This document shows, piece after piece, positions 32,626-41,511 of a stretch of 64,000 nt of DNA. The stretch spans positions 62,001 through 126,000 of the forward strand of contig NZ_JBNILH010000009.1 of NCBI RefSeq assembly GCF_050107595.1, given 5' to 3'. The position numbers were made by a program, and so were the translations under genes. Source of the stretch: Bacillus_AB infantis_C. Its GTDB lineage: Bacteria > Bacillota > Bacilli > Bacillales > Cytobacillaceae. Each line of letters opens with the position of its first letter. The first letter of the stretch is position 1. Below the pieces are notes generated by a model. That model did not search any database. It saw only the letters and a list, made by a program, of their open reading frames with translations, and was not told the DNA's origin.

Positions 32626-33660
32626 ATGGATAAAAAAGCGTCAAAACCTGGCAAATTATCGAGAAAAAATATCTCTCCTTACGAAAAAGCAGATACAAAG
32701 AGCAGTATCATCCAACTAATAAACACGCTGGCGCCTTTCTTTCTCATTTGGTATCTGGCCTATGAAACCATGCAAATATCCTATCTGATCACCTTTATTC
32801 TGACTGTTGTGAATGCAGGATTCCTGGTGCGGATCTTCATCATTTTCCATGACTGCTGCCATAACTCTTTTTTCAAAAGCAAGAAGGCGAATGAAGTGCT
32901 TGGCATGATCACTGGAGTGATGACACTCTTTCCTTTCCATCAGTGGAGGCACAGCCATTCTGTCCACCATGCAACCAGCGGCAACCTGAATAAAAGGGGC
33001 ACCGGTGACATATGGGTCATGACGGTTGATGAATACCTGGACGCCAGCTTCTGGCAGCGCATGCAGTACCGGGCTTACCGCAATCCGCTTGTGATGTTCG
33101 GCCTCGGACCAATTTATGAGTTCCTTATTGCCCAGCGGTTCAACCGCAAGGGAGCACGGCCCAAGGAAAAAATGAACACTTATATCACAAACATTCTGAT
33201 TGTCCTGGTAATTGCGTTTATGTGCTGGCTGGTAGGCTGGAAGGCCTTCCTTCTGATCCAGGGACCAATTTTTTATATTTCCGGTGCGCTTGGCATCTGG
33301 CTGTTTTATGTCCAGCACCAATTCGAAGATTCTTATTTCGAATACGACAAGGAATGGGAGTTCGTCAGGGCAGCTGTTGATGGGAGCTCCTTTTATAAGC
33401 TTCCGAAACTCCTGCAGTGGCTGACCGGCAACATCGGCTTCCACCATGTCCATCATCTCAGCCCAAGGGTTCCGAACTATTATCTGGAGGATGCCCATAA
33501 TAAGGAGCCGTTGCTAAAGAATGTCCAGACGATCACACTATCAACTAGTTTGAAGTCGCTGAAATACCGATTATGGGATGAACAGAGCCGCAGCTTTGTT
33601 TCTTTCAGGGAAATCCATCACCTGCTGAAAGCACAGAAAAAGAAAAGCGTTTCAGTTTAA
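32626..33660 (+). CDS. des: acyl-lipid delta-5-type desaturase Des
   Basis: 344 residues. Membrane di-iron desaturase with three histidine boxes: HDCCH at 75-79, HSHSVHH at 109-115 and HHVHH at 273-277. Hydrophobic pairs flank the first and last boxes. It introduces a double bond into membrane phospholipid acyl chains on cold shock. The ATG at 32626 has AGGAGG 9 nt upstream. The desK and desR genes follow after a terminator, as in B. subtilis. A terminator within the cluster separates basal desKR expression. Confidence 0.93.
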   Translation: MDKKASKPGKLSRKNISPYEKADTKSSIIQLINTLAPFFLIWYLAYETMQISYLITFILTVVNAGFLVRIFIIFHDCCHNSFFKSKKANEVLGMITGVMTLFPFHQWRHSHSVHHATSGNLNKRGTGDIWVMTVDEYLDASFWQRMQYRAYRNPLVMFGLGPIYEFLIAQRFNRKGARPKEKMNTYITNILIVLVIAFMCWLVGWKAFLLIQGPIFYISGALGIWLFYVQHQFEDSYFEYDKEWEFVRAAVDGSSFYKLPKLLQWLTGNIGFHHVHHLSPRVPNYYLEDAHNKEPLLKNVQTITLSTSLKSLKYRLWDEQSRSFVSFREIHHLLKAQKKKSVSV

Positions 33661-33672
33661 AAAGCCTATTCT

Positions 33673-33710
33673 AAGGACGGAGCCCGCAAATCATGGCTCT
33701 GTCCTTTTTT
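33673..33710 (+). terminator. intrinsic terminator
   Basis: AAGGACGGAGCC pairs with GGCTCTGTCCTT (one mismatch) and TTTTTT follows. It separates des from desKR. The 240 bp to desK is AT-rich and carries a likely promoter but no other gene. Confidence 0.85.
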
Positions 33711-33953
33711 GAAAGGCTGTTTTCGTATAGATTGTTGCTTTCGAAAAAATCCCAAGAGCCGGATTTTTTCCTTCATACAAAAACTTTCTCTTTGAAAAAA
33801 GAGAGCAGCTCTTTTCCTATCATGATTATTTCATGGCAAGCAGGGTGATATCTGTAAAAATTTTTTATTAGAAAACAACAAAGTTTAAGAAAAGAGCCTT
33901 TTGAAAAGACATTTTTATGTAAAATAAGGATACAAAGGTATTGGAGTTGTATA

Positions 33954-35090
33954 ATGAAGAAAAAATTACTTGTCTTTAACAGCAGCACCGGGATATCCCC
34001 ATATATTTGGGCGATTTTAACGATACTGCCTTTCTATTTCATCTTCCAGTCTTCATCAACAGCGGAAATCGTTGCCGGCATCATTTTAACCGTCATCTTT
34101 TATTTATGCTTCCGGCTGGCATTCCTATCGAAGGGATGGACAGTCTATATCTGGGCAGTCGTGCTGATCGGGATTTCATCGGCAATGACCACATTATTCG
34201 GCTATGTGTATTTTTCGTTCTTCATTGCTTATTTTATCGGCAATATTACTGGAAAGGCCGCTTTTGCCGTTCTTTATATACTTCACCTGGTCGGCGCTTC
34301 TGCAGCGATCAACTATCAGTTTGTTCTGCAGGATCCCTTATTCCTGAAGCAGATTCCATTTATTATTATCAGCTGGCTCAGTGTCATTCTCCTGCCATTC
34401 AGCATCAAAAACCGCAACATGCGGGGCAGGCTGGAGTCGCAGCTGGAAGATGCCAATAAACGGATCTCCGAGCTCGTGAAAATGGAAGAGAGGCAGCGGA
34501 TAGCCAGGGATCTGCATGATACGCTCGGCCAAAAGCTCTCATTGATCGGCCTTAAGAGCGATCTGGCGGGGAAACTGGTCTATAAAGATCCTGAGCAGGC
34601 CCGTTCTGAGCTGAAGGATGTTCAGCAGACGGCCAGGACCGCCCTGAATGAGGTCAGGAAGATGGTCTCCCAGATGAGGGGGATCCGGCTGAAGGAAGAG
34701 GTGGTCCTGATTGAACAAATACTTGAGGCTGCAGGGATTTCGTTTGTGCTAAAACAGGAGCGGCAGCTTGTCAATGTTTCACTATTTGTGGAAAATATCC
34801 TCAGCATGTGTCTGAAGGAGGCAGTGAATAATGTGGTGAAGCACTCCAATGCTACTGAAGTAGTCGTGGAAATCACACAGGCCGATGATGAAACTGCAGT
34901 TACAGTGAGGGACAATGGCATAGGCATGGACCCTGACCGGGACATTGGCAAAGGAAGCGGCCTGCTCGGAATCAGGGAGCGTGCTGAATTTGTCAATGGC
35001 ACTATGGAGGTGTACCTGGATGAGGGAACCACACTGACCGTCCGGGTGCCGAATGTTGTGAAGATCAGACAAAAGGAGGAGCTGCAATGA
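33954..35090 (+). CDS. desK: thermosensor histidine kinase DesK
   Basis: 378 residues. Four or five N-terminal transmembrane segments sense membrane order. The phospho-acceptor is His188 in ERQRIARDLHDTLGQKLSL, the same residue number as in B. subtilis DesK. A HATPase_c domain follows (LKEAVNNVVKHSNATEV; DNGIGMDPD). It phosphorylates DesR when the membrane stiffens and acts as phosphatase when fluid. It overlaps desR by 4 nt. The start is the ATG at 33954 with TTGGAG 9 nt upstream. Confidence 0.93.
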   Translation: MKKKLLVFNSSTGISPYIWAILTILPFYFIFQSSSTAEIVAGIILTVIFYLCFRLAFLSKGWTVYIWAVVLIGISSAMTTLFGYVYFSFFIAYFIGNITGKAAFAVLYILHLVGASAAINYQFVLQDPLFLKQIPFIIISWLSVILLPFSIKNRNMRGRLESQLEDANKRISELVKMEERQRIARDLHDTLGQKLSLIGLKSDLAGKLVYKDPEQARSELKDVQQTARTALNEVRKMVSQMRGIRLKEEVVLIEQILEAAGISFVLKQERQLVNVSLFVENILSMCLKEAVNNVVKHSNATEVVVEITQADDETAVTVRDNGIGMDPDRDIGKGSGLLGIRERAEFVNGTMEVYLDEGTTLTVRVPNVVKIRQKEELQ

Positions 35091-35683
35091 TTCGGATTGT
35101 CATAGCAGAAGATCAGCGTATGATGCTCGGTGCACTGGGTTCGCTGCTGAGCCTTGAAGATGATATGGAGGTTGTCGGCAAGGCGGGAAATGGCGCCGAA
35201 GCTGTATCCCTTGTCCATAAACATAAGCCGGATGTCTGCATCATGGATATTGAGATGCCGCTGAAGACCGGCCTTGAGGCAGCAGAAGAGCTGAAGGGCA
35301 CATGCAAGGTCATTATTCTGACGACCTTCGCCAGAACAGGCTATTTCCAGTCAGCTATCAAAGCCGGCGTGAGCGGCTACCTGCTCAAAGACAGCCCGAG
35401 TGAAGAGCTGGCAGGCAGCATCCGCAGTGTCATGGCAGGCCGCCGCATTTATGCCCCGGAGCTGATGGACGACATGTACGCCGAAGAAAATCCGCTGACC
35501 GAAAGAGAAAAAGCAGTGCTTGAACTGGTCGCAGACGGCAAGAACACTAATGAAATTGCAGCGGAGCTGTCCATCAAATCCGGGACAGTGCGCAATTATG
35601 TGTCTGCAATCATGGAAAAGCTTGAAGTACAGAATCGAATTGAAGCCATCACGCGTTCGCGTGAAAAGGGCTGGTTTAAATAA
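35087..35683 (+). CDS. desR: response regulator DesR
   Basis: 198 residues. NarL-type: receiver with Asp54 (CIMDIEMP), acidic Glu8-Asp9, and a LuxR HTH at the C terminus (PLTEREKAVLELVADGKNTN, SGTVRNYVSAIMEKL). Activates des by binding dyads in its promoter. AAAGGAGG lies 7 nt before the ATG, inside desK. A terminator follows. Confidence 0.93.
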   Translation: MIRIVIAEDQRMMLGALGSLLSLEDDMEVVGKAGNGAEAVSLVHKHKPDVCIMDIEMPLKTGLEAAEELKGTCKVIILTTFARTGYFQSAIKAGVSGYLLKDSPSEELAGSIRSVMAGRRIYAPELMDDMYAEENPLTEREKAVLELVADGKNTNEIAAELSIKSGTVRNYVSAIMEKLEVQNRIEAITRSREKGWFK

Positions 35684-35688
35684 TGAGA

Positions 35689-35717
35689 AGAGCTGGAGGG
35701 ATTCCGGCTCTTTTTTT
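35689..35717 (+). terminator. intrinsic terminator
   Basis: AGAGC-GG pairs with CC-GCTCT and TTTTTTT follows, ending desKR. Confidence 0.82.
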
Positions 35718-35775
35718 GTGTGTATTTTGGTAATATTTCAAGTGGGAAAATTATCTCTGATTCTGGGTTGAATAA

Positions 35776-35861
35776 AAGGAATTCTAGGTAGAATCCTTCA
35801 CATTTTTGGTATAGAAACTAAAAATTCAGGCAGTAAAAAAATAAAATTCTATGTAGAATCC
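35776..35861. promoter_or_regulatory. two ATTCTA-NN-TAGAAT dyads 65 bp apart
   Basis: ATTCTA-GG-TAGAAT (35781-35794) is flanked by AAGGA and CCTT. ATTCTA-TG-TAGAAT (35846-35859) repeats 17 of 18 bases of the same block. They lie in the 360-bp gap between desR and the ECF sigma gene, about 115-200 bp before the predicted sigma promoter. They look like binding sites for an unknown dimeric regulator. No other feature was found in the gap. Confidence 0.55.
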
Positions 35862-35974
35862 CTCCTTAACCAGGAAAATGATATGCCTCTTCACATCTAA
35901 ATCATGGCAGTAACTCCCACTTAGGGAGAGTTCAGCCAGAAATTACATGATCTTCAGAAAAATTTCCCTGTTTT

Positions 35975-36004
35975 TTGACCCTTTTTACATCTGTGTTGCG
36001 TCTA
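35975..36004 (+). promoter_or_regulatory. candidate ECF-type autoregulated promoter
   Basis: TTTTTGACC followed after 18 bp by CGTCTA (CGTC at 35999-36002) resembles the TGAAC/CGTC class of ECF promoters, with the T-rich tract common after the -35. It lies about 40 bp before the sigma gene start. Confidence 0.45.
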
Positions 36005-36043
36005 TATTACAAACGGCTTTTTGAGCAGCAAGGAGGGGAGCGA

Positions 36044-36598
36044 TTGAACCCTGACAGAGACAAAGATTGGCAGAAGCTTGCAAAGGAAGAAGCCATAGAA
36101 TATGCCATGGATTTGTATGGCGAGAAATTGAAGCGGTTTATTTATACATATACGAAAAGCTGGTCACAGACTGAAGATGTGCTTCAGGAGGTGTTCCTGA
36201 GTGTTTATATGAATCTGGAAAACTTTAAAGGTGAATCGTCTTTTAAGACATGGATTTACAGGATTGCAGCGAATAAATGCAAAGATCATCTAAGAAGCTG
36301 GCATTACCTCCATCTCCAGCTTACTGACAAACTATTCTGGTTTGACAGAAGGGAGAAATCGGCTGAGGATGAGCTGGTTGAAAAAGATGGACAGGAACGC
36401 CTGATGGAAAATATTTTGGAGCTGCCGGTCAAATACAGGGAGAGCATCCTCCTGTACTATGTGAAGGAATTTTCAATGCCGGAGATTGCCGAGATTCTGG
36501 ATCTTCATATTGAAACGGTTAAAACGCGGATCAGGAGGGGCCGGGATAAGTTGAGAGTCTTTTATTCTGAAGAAGAAGGGAATGAATTCAGTGGATGA
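36044..36598 (+). CDS. ECF RNA polymerase sigma factor
   Basis: 184 residues. Region 2: KRFIYTYTKSWSQTEDVLQEVFLSVY, NLENFKGESSFKTWIYRIAANKCKDHLR. Region 4: LPVKYRESILLYYVKEFSMPEIAEIL, HIETVKTRIRRGRDKLR. The TTG at 36044 has AGGAGGGG 7 nt upstream; an earlier TTG at 35975 falls inside the predicted promoter. The gene overlaps the anti-sigma gene by 17 nt. The group (SigX, SigV, SigW or YlaC type) cannot be fixed by eye. Confidence 0.88.
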   Translation: MNPDRDKDWQKLAKEEAIEYAMDLYGEKLKRFIYTYTKSWSQTEDVLQEVFLSVYMNLENFKGESSFKTWIYRIAANKCKDHLRSWHYLHLQLTDKLFWFDRREKSAEDELVEKDGQERLMENILELPVKYRESILLYYVKEFSMPEIAEILDLHIETVKTRIRRGRDKLRVFYSEEEGNEFSG

Positions 36599-37685
36599 CA
36601 GGCTGGAAGATTTGAAGCGGCAATTTGATTCCTATATTTCTAAAGACCCGGTTTTTACAGAGAAAGATAAAAGGCTGATCAGGCAAAAGATTGCGGCAGC
36701 GAAGGAAAAGAAAGCGGCACATTATTCATCCTTTTTCCCCAGGGCTGCCGCATGGCTCACAGCAGGTGTATTCTTTCTGTCTGCGGGCGGTTTTGCAGGA
36801 TATCAGCTGGGCCTCCTGCAGACAGAAGGACAGAGTTCGAAGCAGCAGGACACAATTAAAGAAATCGTCCCAATCGACTATGGCCAGAACGTTTTTGACC
36901 CTGAGGAAGCGGCGGCCGGCGATATGGTAGCGGGAATGAGTTTATCGCAGCTTGAAAGTGAAGGCCGGCATGGAGCTTTCCAGACATTATATGCAGAATT
37001 CACGGGAGAAAAGCTTATAAGCGGCACGGTACAAGGTTTCGGCGGCTCTGACGGTTTCCTTGAAGGACAATTCTACTTTAAGCCAGACGCAGGTTCGGCC
37101 GCTATATTGCCGCATTTTAAGGGAGACACAAGGGAAAGCTGGATTACTTTTGAAAATCAGGAAGAATTCTTAAATAAAATAAAAACGGCTGCAGAAGAAG
37201 GCGGAAAGATGCAAGTCGTCATAGACACCTATACCATCCGCTTTGCCCCTTCGGATTCAAACAATACTGCGAAGATAAAATCAATTGTAGAGAATTCACC
37301 GGTAATTTCCATAAAACAGGAAGGGGAAACGGCCGTTCCTATGGAAAAAGGTAAAGGGAAGGCTTCCATTTCATTGGATAGCACACAGAAGTTCACCGGC
37401 GGAATTTCGCTTGAAAATCTTAATCCCGGCCGCCGATATACAATTACACTGAAGTCTTCAGCAAGTGCTGGCGTTGTGTTCGGACCGGCTGAAAATATTG
37501 AAATAGCGGAAGGGTCGATTGAGGACGAAATTTATTTCATCCCTTCTGCTGACGGCAGGCTTGAGGTGTCGATGGCTAATCCAGTCCGCATCCTTGAAGA
37601 AGGGAGCGAGTTCTTTTTGATTGTACAGGCAGAGGGCGATATGGCTGACATATCTGTATCCAGGCCTTTTCAATTCATAAAATAA
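36582..37685 (+). CDS. anti-sigma factor, membrane-anchored
   Basis: 367 residues. A cytoplasmic N-terminal segment of about 50 residues is followed by one transmembrane helix (AAAWLTAGVFFLSAGGFAG) and a large extracytoplasmic domain with no motif I recognise. The overlap with the ECF sigma gene and this topology support an anti-sigma role, like RsiX in length. The outside part includes a FKGDTRESWITFEN stretch. The sequence gives no Cys or zinc (ZAS) signature in the first 50 residues, so sigma binding is by context. Confidence 0.7.
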   Translation: MNSVDDRLEDLKRQFDSYISKDPVFTEKDKRLIRQKIAAAKEKKAAHYSSFFPRAAAWLTAGVFFLSAGGFAGYQLGLLQTEGQSSKQQDTIKEIVPIDYGQNVFDPEEAAAGDMVAGMSLSQLESEGRHGAFQTLYAEFTGEKLISGTVQGFGGSDGFLEGQFYFKPDAGSAAILPHFKGDTRESWITFENQEEFLNKIKTAAEEGGKMQVVIDTYTIRFAPSDSNNTAKIKSIVENSPVISIKQEGETAVPMEKGKGKASISLDSTQKFTGGISLENLNPGRRYTITLKSSASAGVVFGPAENIEIAEGSIEDEIYFIPSADGRLEVSMANPVRILEEGSEFFLIVQAEGDMADISVSRPFQFIK

Positions 37686-37700
37686 AAGGGGGGCACAAAA

Positions 37701-39788
37701 GTGGAAGTGGAAAAAGAGAAAAAAAAGTTAAAAAATAAGCTGCCATTCCGGCTCAACCTGCTTTTTTTCTTTGTTTTCGTATGCTTCAGCCTGCTGATTG
37801 TGCGGCTGGGCGTGGTCCAGATTGTCAAAGGTGAGGATTTCGTGAACGAGCTGAACAGGACCGAGAACCTTGTCATCAAAGAATCTGTTCCAAGAGGGAA
37901 AATCTTTGACAGGGATGGCAGGCTTATTGTCGACAATATCGGGCAGAATGCCATTTCCTATATAAAAGACCAGAACACAAAGCAAGAGGAAATCAAGGAT
38001 GTTGCAGCAGAGCTTGCCAAATATATTGAAATGAGCACAGATAAGCTGACGGAAAGGGACCTGAAGGATTTCTGGATCCTGACACATGAAGAAGAGGCAA
38101 AGGCACTGCTGAAAAAGAAAGAGCTGGAAAATGAAAAGCTGACAGACAAAGACCTTTATAAGCTTCAGCTCAAGAGGATTTCTCCGGAAAAGCACCTGGC
38201 TGAAATGACAGCTCAGGATAAAAAGGTGGCCGCAATCTTCAGGGAAATGGCAAAAGGCTACGCGCTCACACCGCAGATCGTCAAAAATGAAAATGTAACC
38301 AGTAAAGAAGCCGCTCTTGTGAGTGAGCATCTTCAGGACATGCCGGGTGTAGATGTTTTCACGGACTGGAAGCGTGAATATCCGAACGGCGATACATTCC
38401 GCTCGATCCTTGGCAATATCAGTTCAAGCGAGGAAGGCCTTCCTCAGGACCGGCTGGAATATTTCACTTCCAGGGGCTACAGCATGAATGACCGGGTAGG
38501 GAAAAGCCAGATTGAATATCAGTATGAAGACGTGCTTGCTGGAGAAAAAACGAAAACAGAGTACAAAGTGGACAAAAGCGGGAAAGTGAAAGAAGCAGAA
38601 GTGATTTCTCCCGGAAAAAGCGGGAAGGATCTGATTCTGACCATTGATCTTGAGCTGCAGGAGAAGGTGGAGGAAGTCATCGAACGTGAGCTGAAAGCTG
38701 CTAAAGCAAGCGGGGGCGGAAGATTTCTCGACAGTGCCTTCGTTGTCATGACCAATCCGGGGACAGGAGAGGTCCTGGCCATCTCAGGCAAGAAACTTAA
38801 ATACGAAAATGGCGGCTATAAGGTGGATGACTATGCACTTGGGGCTTTCACTTCATCGTATGAAGTCGGGTCCGCCGTCAAGGGGGCAACTGTCCTTGCC
38901 GGCTATGAAATGGGCGTCCTGCAGCTCGGAACCAGATTTAAGGATGAGCCCCTAAATCTGTATGAAACTCCAGTAAAAAAATCATACAGCCTTTCGCTCG
39001 GCTCGCCGAATGATATTGAAGCACTGAAGAAATCATCGAACGTATATATGTTTAAAACGGCAATCAGGGCGCTTGGCAAGGAATATTCCCCCGGGATGAA
39101 GCTGCCGTATGATCCGGGCGCATTTGAAAAGTTCCGCTATTATTTCAATCAGTTCGGCCTTGGTGTCAAGACGGGGATCGACCTTCCGAACGAATCCAGC
39201 GGACTGCCGGGCACCGATTACAGGCCCGGACTTCTTCTCGACTTGTCAATCGGACAGTATGATACGTATACAGCCCTTCAGCTCGCACAATATATATCGA
39301 CGATTGCTAATGACGGCAACCGCATGAAGCTGCAGCTTGTCAGGGAAATCAGGGAACCATCACCGGCAAAAGAGCTTGGCCCTGTCTATAAGGGCTTCGA
39401 GCCGGTTACACTGAACCGCATTGACATGAGCGAGCGGGAAATCCAGCAGGTTCAGACCGGCTTCAAGAAGGTATTCCAGGAACAGGGCGGGACTGCAGCA
39501 AGCTATTTCAGCGGAACCCCTTACCGGGAGTATGACCTGGCAGGAAAGACCGGCACAGCACAGTCGTTTTATTATAGTATGGAAGAGAAAAAGCTATACA
39601 AAGACACACCAACCTATAACCTCACACTGGCTGGATATTCGCCTTCACGAGATCCGGAGGTTGCCTTCTCGATCGTTGTGCCTTATGTGTCTTCTGATAA
39701 AAACAGCATCAATAAAAAAATCGGCCAGGGCATCATGAAGGCTTTTTATGACTTGAAAAAAGGAAAAATAACTGATGACACCGAATAA
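37701..39788 (+). CDS. class B penicillin-binding protein (PbpA/PbpH-type transpeptidase)
   Basis: 695 residues. One N-terminal transmembrane anchor, then a PBP dimer domain (VPRGKIFDRDGRLIVDN) and a transpeptidase domain with SAVK at 391-394, SSN at 445-447 and KTG at 616-618. It cross-links peptidoglycan during elongation, like PBP2A and PbpH. The start is GTG at 37701, with GGGGGGC 8 nt before. It lies 15 nt after the anti-sigma gene, so it belongs to the ECF operon and is probably induced by envelope stress. Confidence 0.88.
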   Translation: MEVEKEKKKLKNKLPFRLNLLFFFVFVCFSLLIVRLGVVQIVKGEDFVNELNRTENLVIKESVPRGKIFDRDGRLIVDNIGQNAISYIKDQNTKQEEIKDVAAELAKYIEMSTDKLTERDLKDFWILTHEEEAKALLKKKELENEKLTDKDLYKLQLKRISPEKHLAEMTAQDKKVAAIFREMAKGYALTPQIVKNENVTSKEAALVSEHLQDMPGVDVFTDWKREYPNGDTFRSILGNISSSEEGLPQDRLEYFTSRGYSMNDRVGKSQIEYQYEDVLAGEKTKTEYKVDKSGKVKEAEVISPGKSGKDLILTIDLELQEKVEEVIERELKAAKASGGGRFLDSAFVVMTNPGTGEVLAISGKKLKYENGGYKVDDYALGAFTSSYEVGSAVKGATVLAGYEMGVLQLGTRFKDEPLNLYETPVKKSYSLSLGSPNDIEALKKSSNVYMFKTAIRALGKEYSPGMKLPYDPGAFEKFRYYFNQFGLGVKTGIDLPNESSGLPGTDYRPGLLLDLSIGQYDTYTALQLAQYISTIANDGNRMKLQLVREIREPSPAKELGPVYKGFEPVTLNRIDMSEREIQQVQTGFKKVFQEQGGTAASYFSGTPYREYDLAGKTGTAQSFYYSMEEKKLYKDTPTYNLTLAGYSPSRDPEVAFSIVVPYVSSDKNSINKKIGQGIMKAFYDLKKGKITDDTE

Positions 39789-39806
39789 ACTGGAAAAGGC
39801 GAAAGT

Positions 39807-39832
39807 AAGGGGCCATGAATAGGCCCCTTTTT
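39807..39832 (+). terminator. intrinsic terminator
   Basis: AAGGGGCC pairs with GGCCCCTT and is followed by a T-run, ending the sigma/anti-sigma/PBP operon. Confidence 0.82.
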
Positions 39833-39888
39833 CCATGGCTGAAATGATCACGTGCAATCTTAAAACTAACTTAGAGGAGGATTTTTAA

Positions 39889-40389
39889 ATGAAAATCAGT
39901 GAGCTTAAGAGCTTGGGGGAAAAAGAACTGAAACAGCTGTCCATGCTGCTGGCTGATGCAGTAAACAGCGGAGCTTCGATTGGATTTCTGCCGCCGATGG
40001 ATGAAGCAGCCGCATATTCCTACTGGAAGGAACTGCAGCTGAATGATACTGCCCTATTGATAGCTGAAGAAAAAGGAAAAATAGCAGGGGCTGTCCAGCT
40101 TCAATTTTGCACAAAAGAAAACGGCAGTCACCGTGCTGAAATAGGCAAGCTGATGACACATACAAACTTCCGCCGCAAAGGGATTGGCCGCCGGCTGATG
40201 GAGTCTGCCGAGAAAATGGCAGAGGAAGGAGGGATTTCCCTGATTGTGCTCGATACGAGGGAGGGAGATCCTTCCAACCTGCTTTATCGTTCCCTGGGTT
40301 ACACTGAATCTGGCATGATTCCATGCTATGCCCGCTCGGAAGACGGCAGCCTCCATACAACCGTCTTTTATCACAAACTTCTATCATAG
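39889..40389 (+). CDS. GNAT family N-acetyltransferase
   Basis: 166 residues. IGKLMTHTNFRRKGIGRRLME is the acetyl-CoA loop (R-x-x-G-x-G-R), followed by VLDTREGDPSNLLYRSLGYTESG. AGAGGAGG lies about 8 nt before the ATG. The acceptor substrate is not predictable. Confidence 0.87.
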   Translation: MKISELKSLGEKELKQLSMLLADAVNSGASIGFLPPMDEAAAYSYWKELQLNDTALLIAEEKGKIAGAVQLQFCTKENGSHRAEIGKLMTHTNFRRKGIGRRLMESAEKMAEEGGISLIVLDTREGDPSNLLYRSLGYTESGMIPCYARSEDGSLHTTVFYHKLLS

Positions 40390-40557
40390 TATCCTGCTAT
40401 ATTAGGAAACTGCCAGGTTTTACGCTTTTACTCCCCGCTGCTGGAAGAAAAATGTTAAAATATCCAATAGATTGACAAATTTTTCATCCGGGGAACGCAT
40501 CATTGAAATTCGGATATTTATCCGGGGGCGCTCTCCATTCATTTAGGAGGCTGAAAT

Positions 40558-41484
40558 ATGAATTCACAATTAAACAAGCCAAAAGGTATCGGCCAGATCC
40601 TTGACCTTACCTTCAGCCTGGCCAGGAACAGGTTTGGTTCCTTTACGGCCATCTTTCTCATTCTGGTAGGGCCGGTTTATCTTCTCCAGGCACTGTTCAG
40701 CCTTGCCGCGGGACAGAGCTTTTTCAGGGATATTAATTCCGGGGGAAGCTGGTTTGAACAAATTGCTTCAAGCTTTGAAACAGACACCGCAGGAACAGAT
40801 ATTTACGCACCAAGTTCACTTTTTGCCGATCTGGGCCTGGTATTTGCCGGACTTCTGTCAGCTTTGATGATCCCTGTGGCGGGGGCGGCTGTCCTTATAG
40901 CGGTAGACCAGGTGAGAAAAGGAGAGGAGTTCACCCCGGGAAAGGTGATCAAGAAGGCTTTCAGGCGGTTCTGGCCGATTCTGGGAACAAGCATCCTTTT
41001 TAGCATAATCACCTTCGCCATCATTATCCTGCCGATTGTATTCGTATCAATCACTGGTATATTCGGTTCTATGGTCCATCCTGTGATCGGCATCATTTTT
41101 GCCGGGCTGTTTTTACTCGCTTTTGCCGTTGGAGTAGGGTACCTCCTGACAAGGTGGAGCTTTTATTTTGGATATACCGTTCTGGAAAAAAAAGCGCCGG
41201 GTTTCTCAGAAAGCTGGACATTGACCCAGGGGCGCTCCTGGCATATGTTCCTTATTTATGCTCTGCTGTTTTTGATCATCGGGATTGTATCTTTTGCAAT
41301 CGAGATGACGGCCGGCCTGCTCCTTGGAGGCAGTGTACTGTTTGATATCATCCTGAATCTGGCAACCCTTGTCACAACATGTTTGTATTATATCGGGTTT
41401 TCTGTGATGTATTTTGACCTGAAAGGAAGGCAGGGCGGCGATGACCTTAACAGCATGATAGAGGACTACAGCCGGGTGCAGTAG
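40558..41484 (+). CDS. multi-pass membrane protein of the MoxR/DUF58 cluster
   Basis: 308 residues, six transmembrane segments. The first segment (FGSFTAIFLILVGPVYLLQAL) follows the RILDLTFSLARNRF-type start (IGQILDLTFSLARNRF), typical of the glycerophosphoryl diester phosphodiesterase membrane domain family. The C-terminal RPS-like tail is acidic. TTAGGAGG lies 9 nt before the ATG. It heads a run of five genes: DUF4129-like, DUF4350-like, MoxR, DUF58. Confidence 0.7.
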   Translation: MNSQLNKPKGIGQILDLTFSLARNRFGSFTAIFLILVGPVYLLQALFSLAAGQSFFRDINSGGSWFEQIASSFETDTAGTDIYAPSSLFADLGLVFAGLLSALMIPVAGAAVLIAVDQVRKGEEFTPGKVIKKAFRRFWPILGTSILFSIITFAIIILPIVFVSITGIFGSMVHPVIGIIFAGLFLLAFAVGVGYLLTRWSFYFGYTVLEKKAPGFSESWTLTQGRSWHMFLIYALLFLIIGIVSFAIEMTAGLLLGGSVLFDIILNLATLVTTCLYYIGFSVMYFDLKGRQGGDDLNSMIEDYSRVQ

Positions 41485-41511
41485 CATGAGTTTTGAGAAT
41501 ATCGGCAAGAG

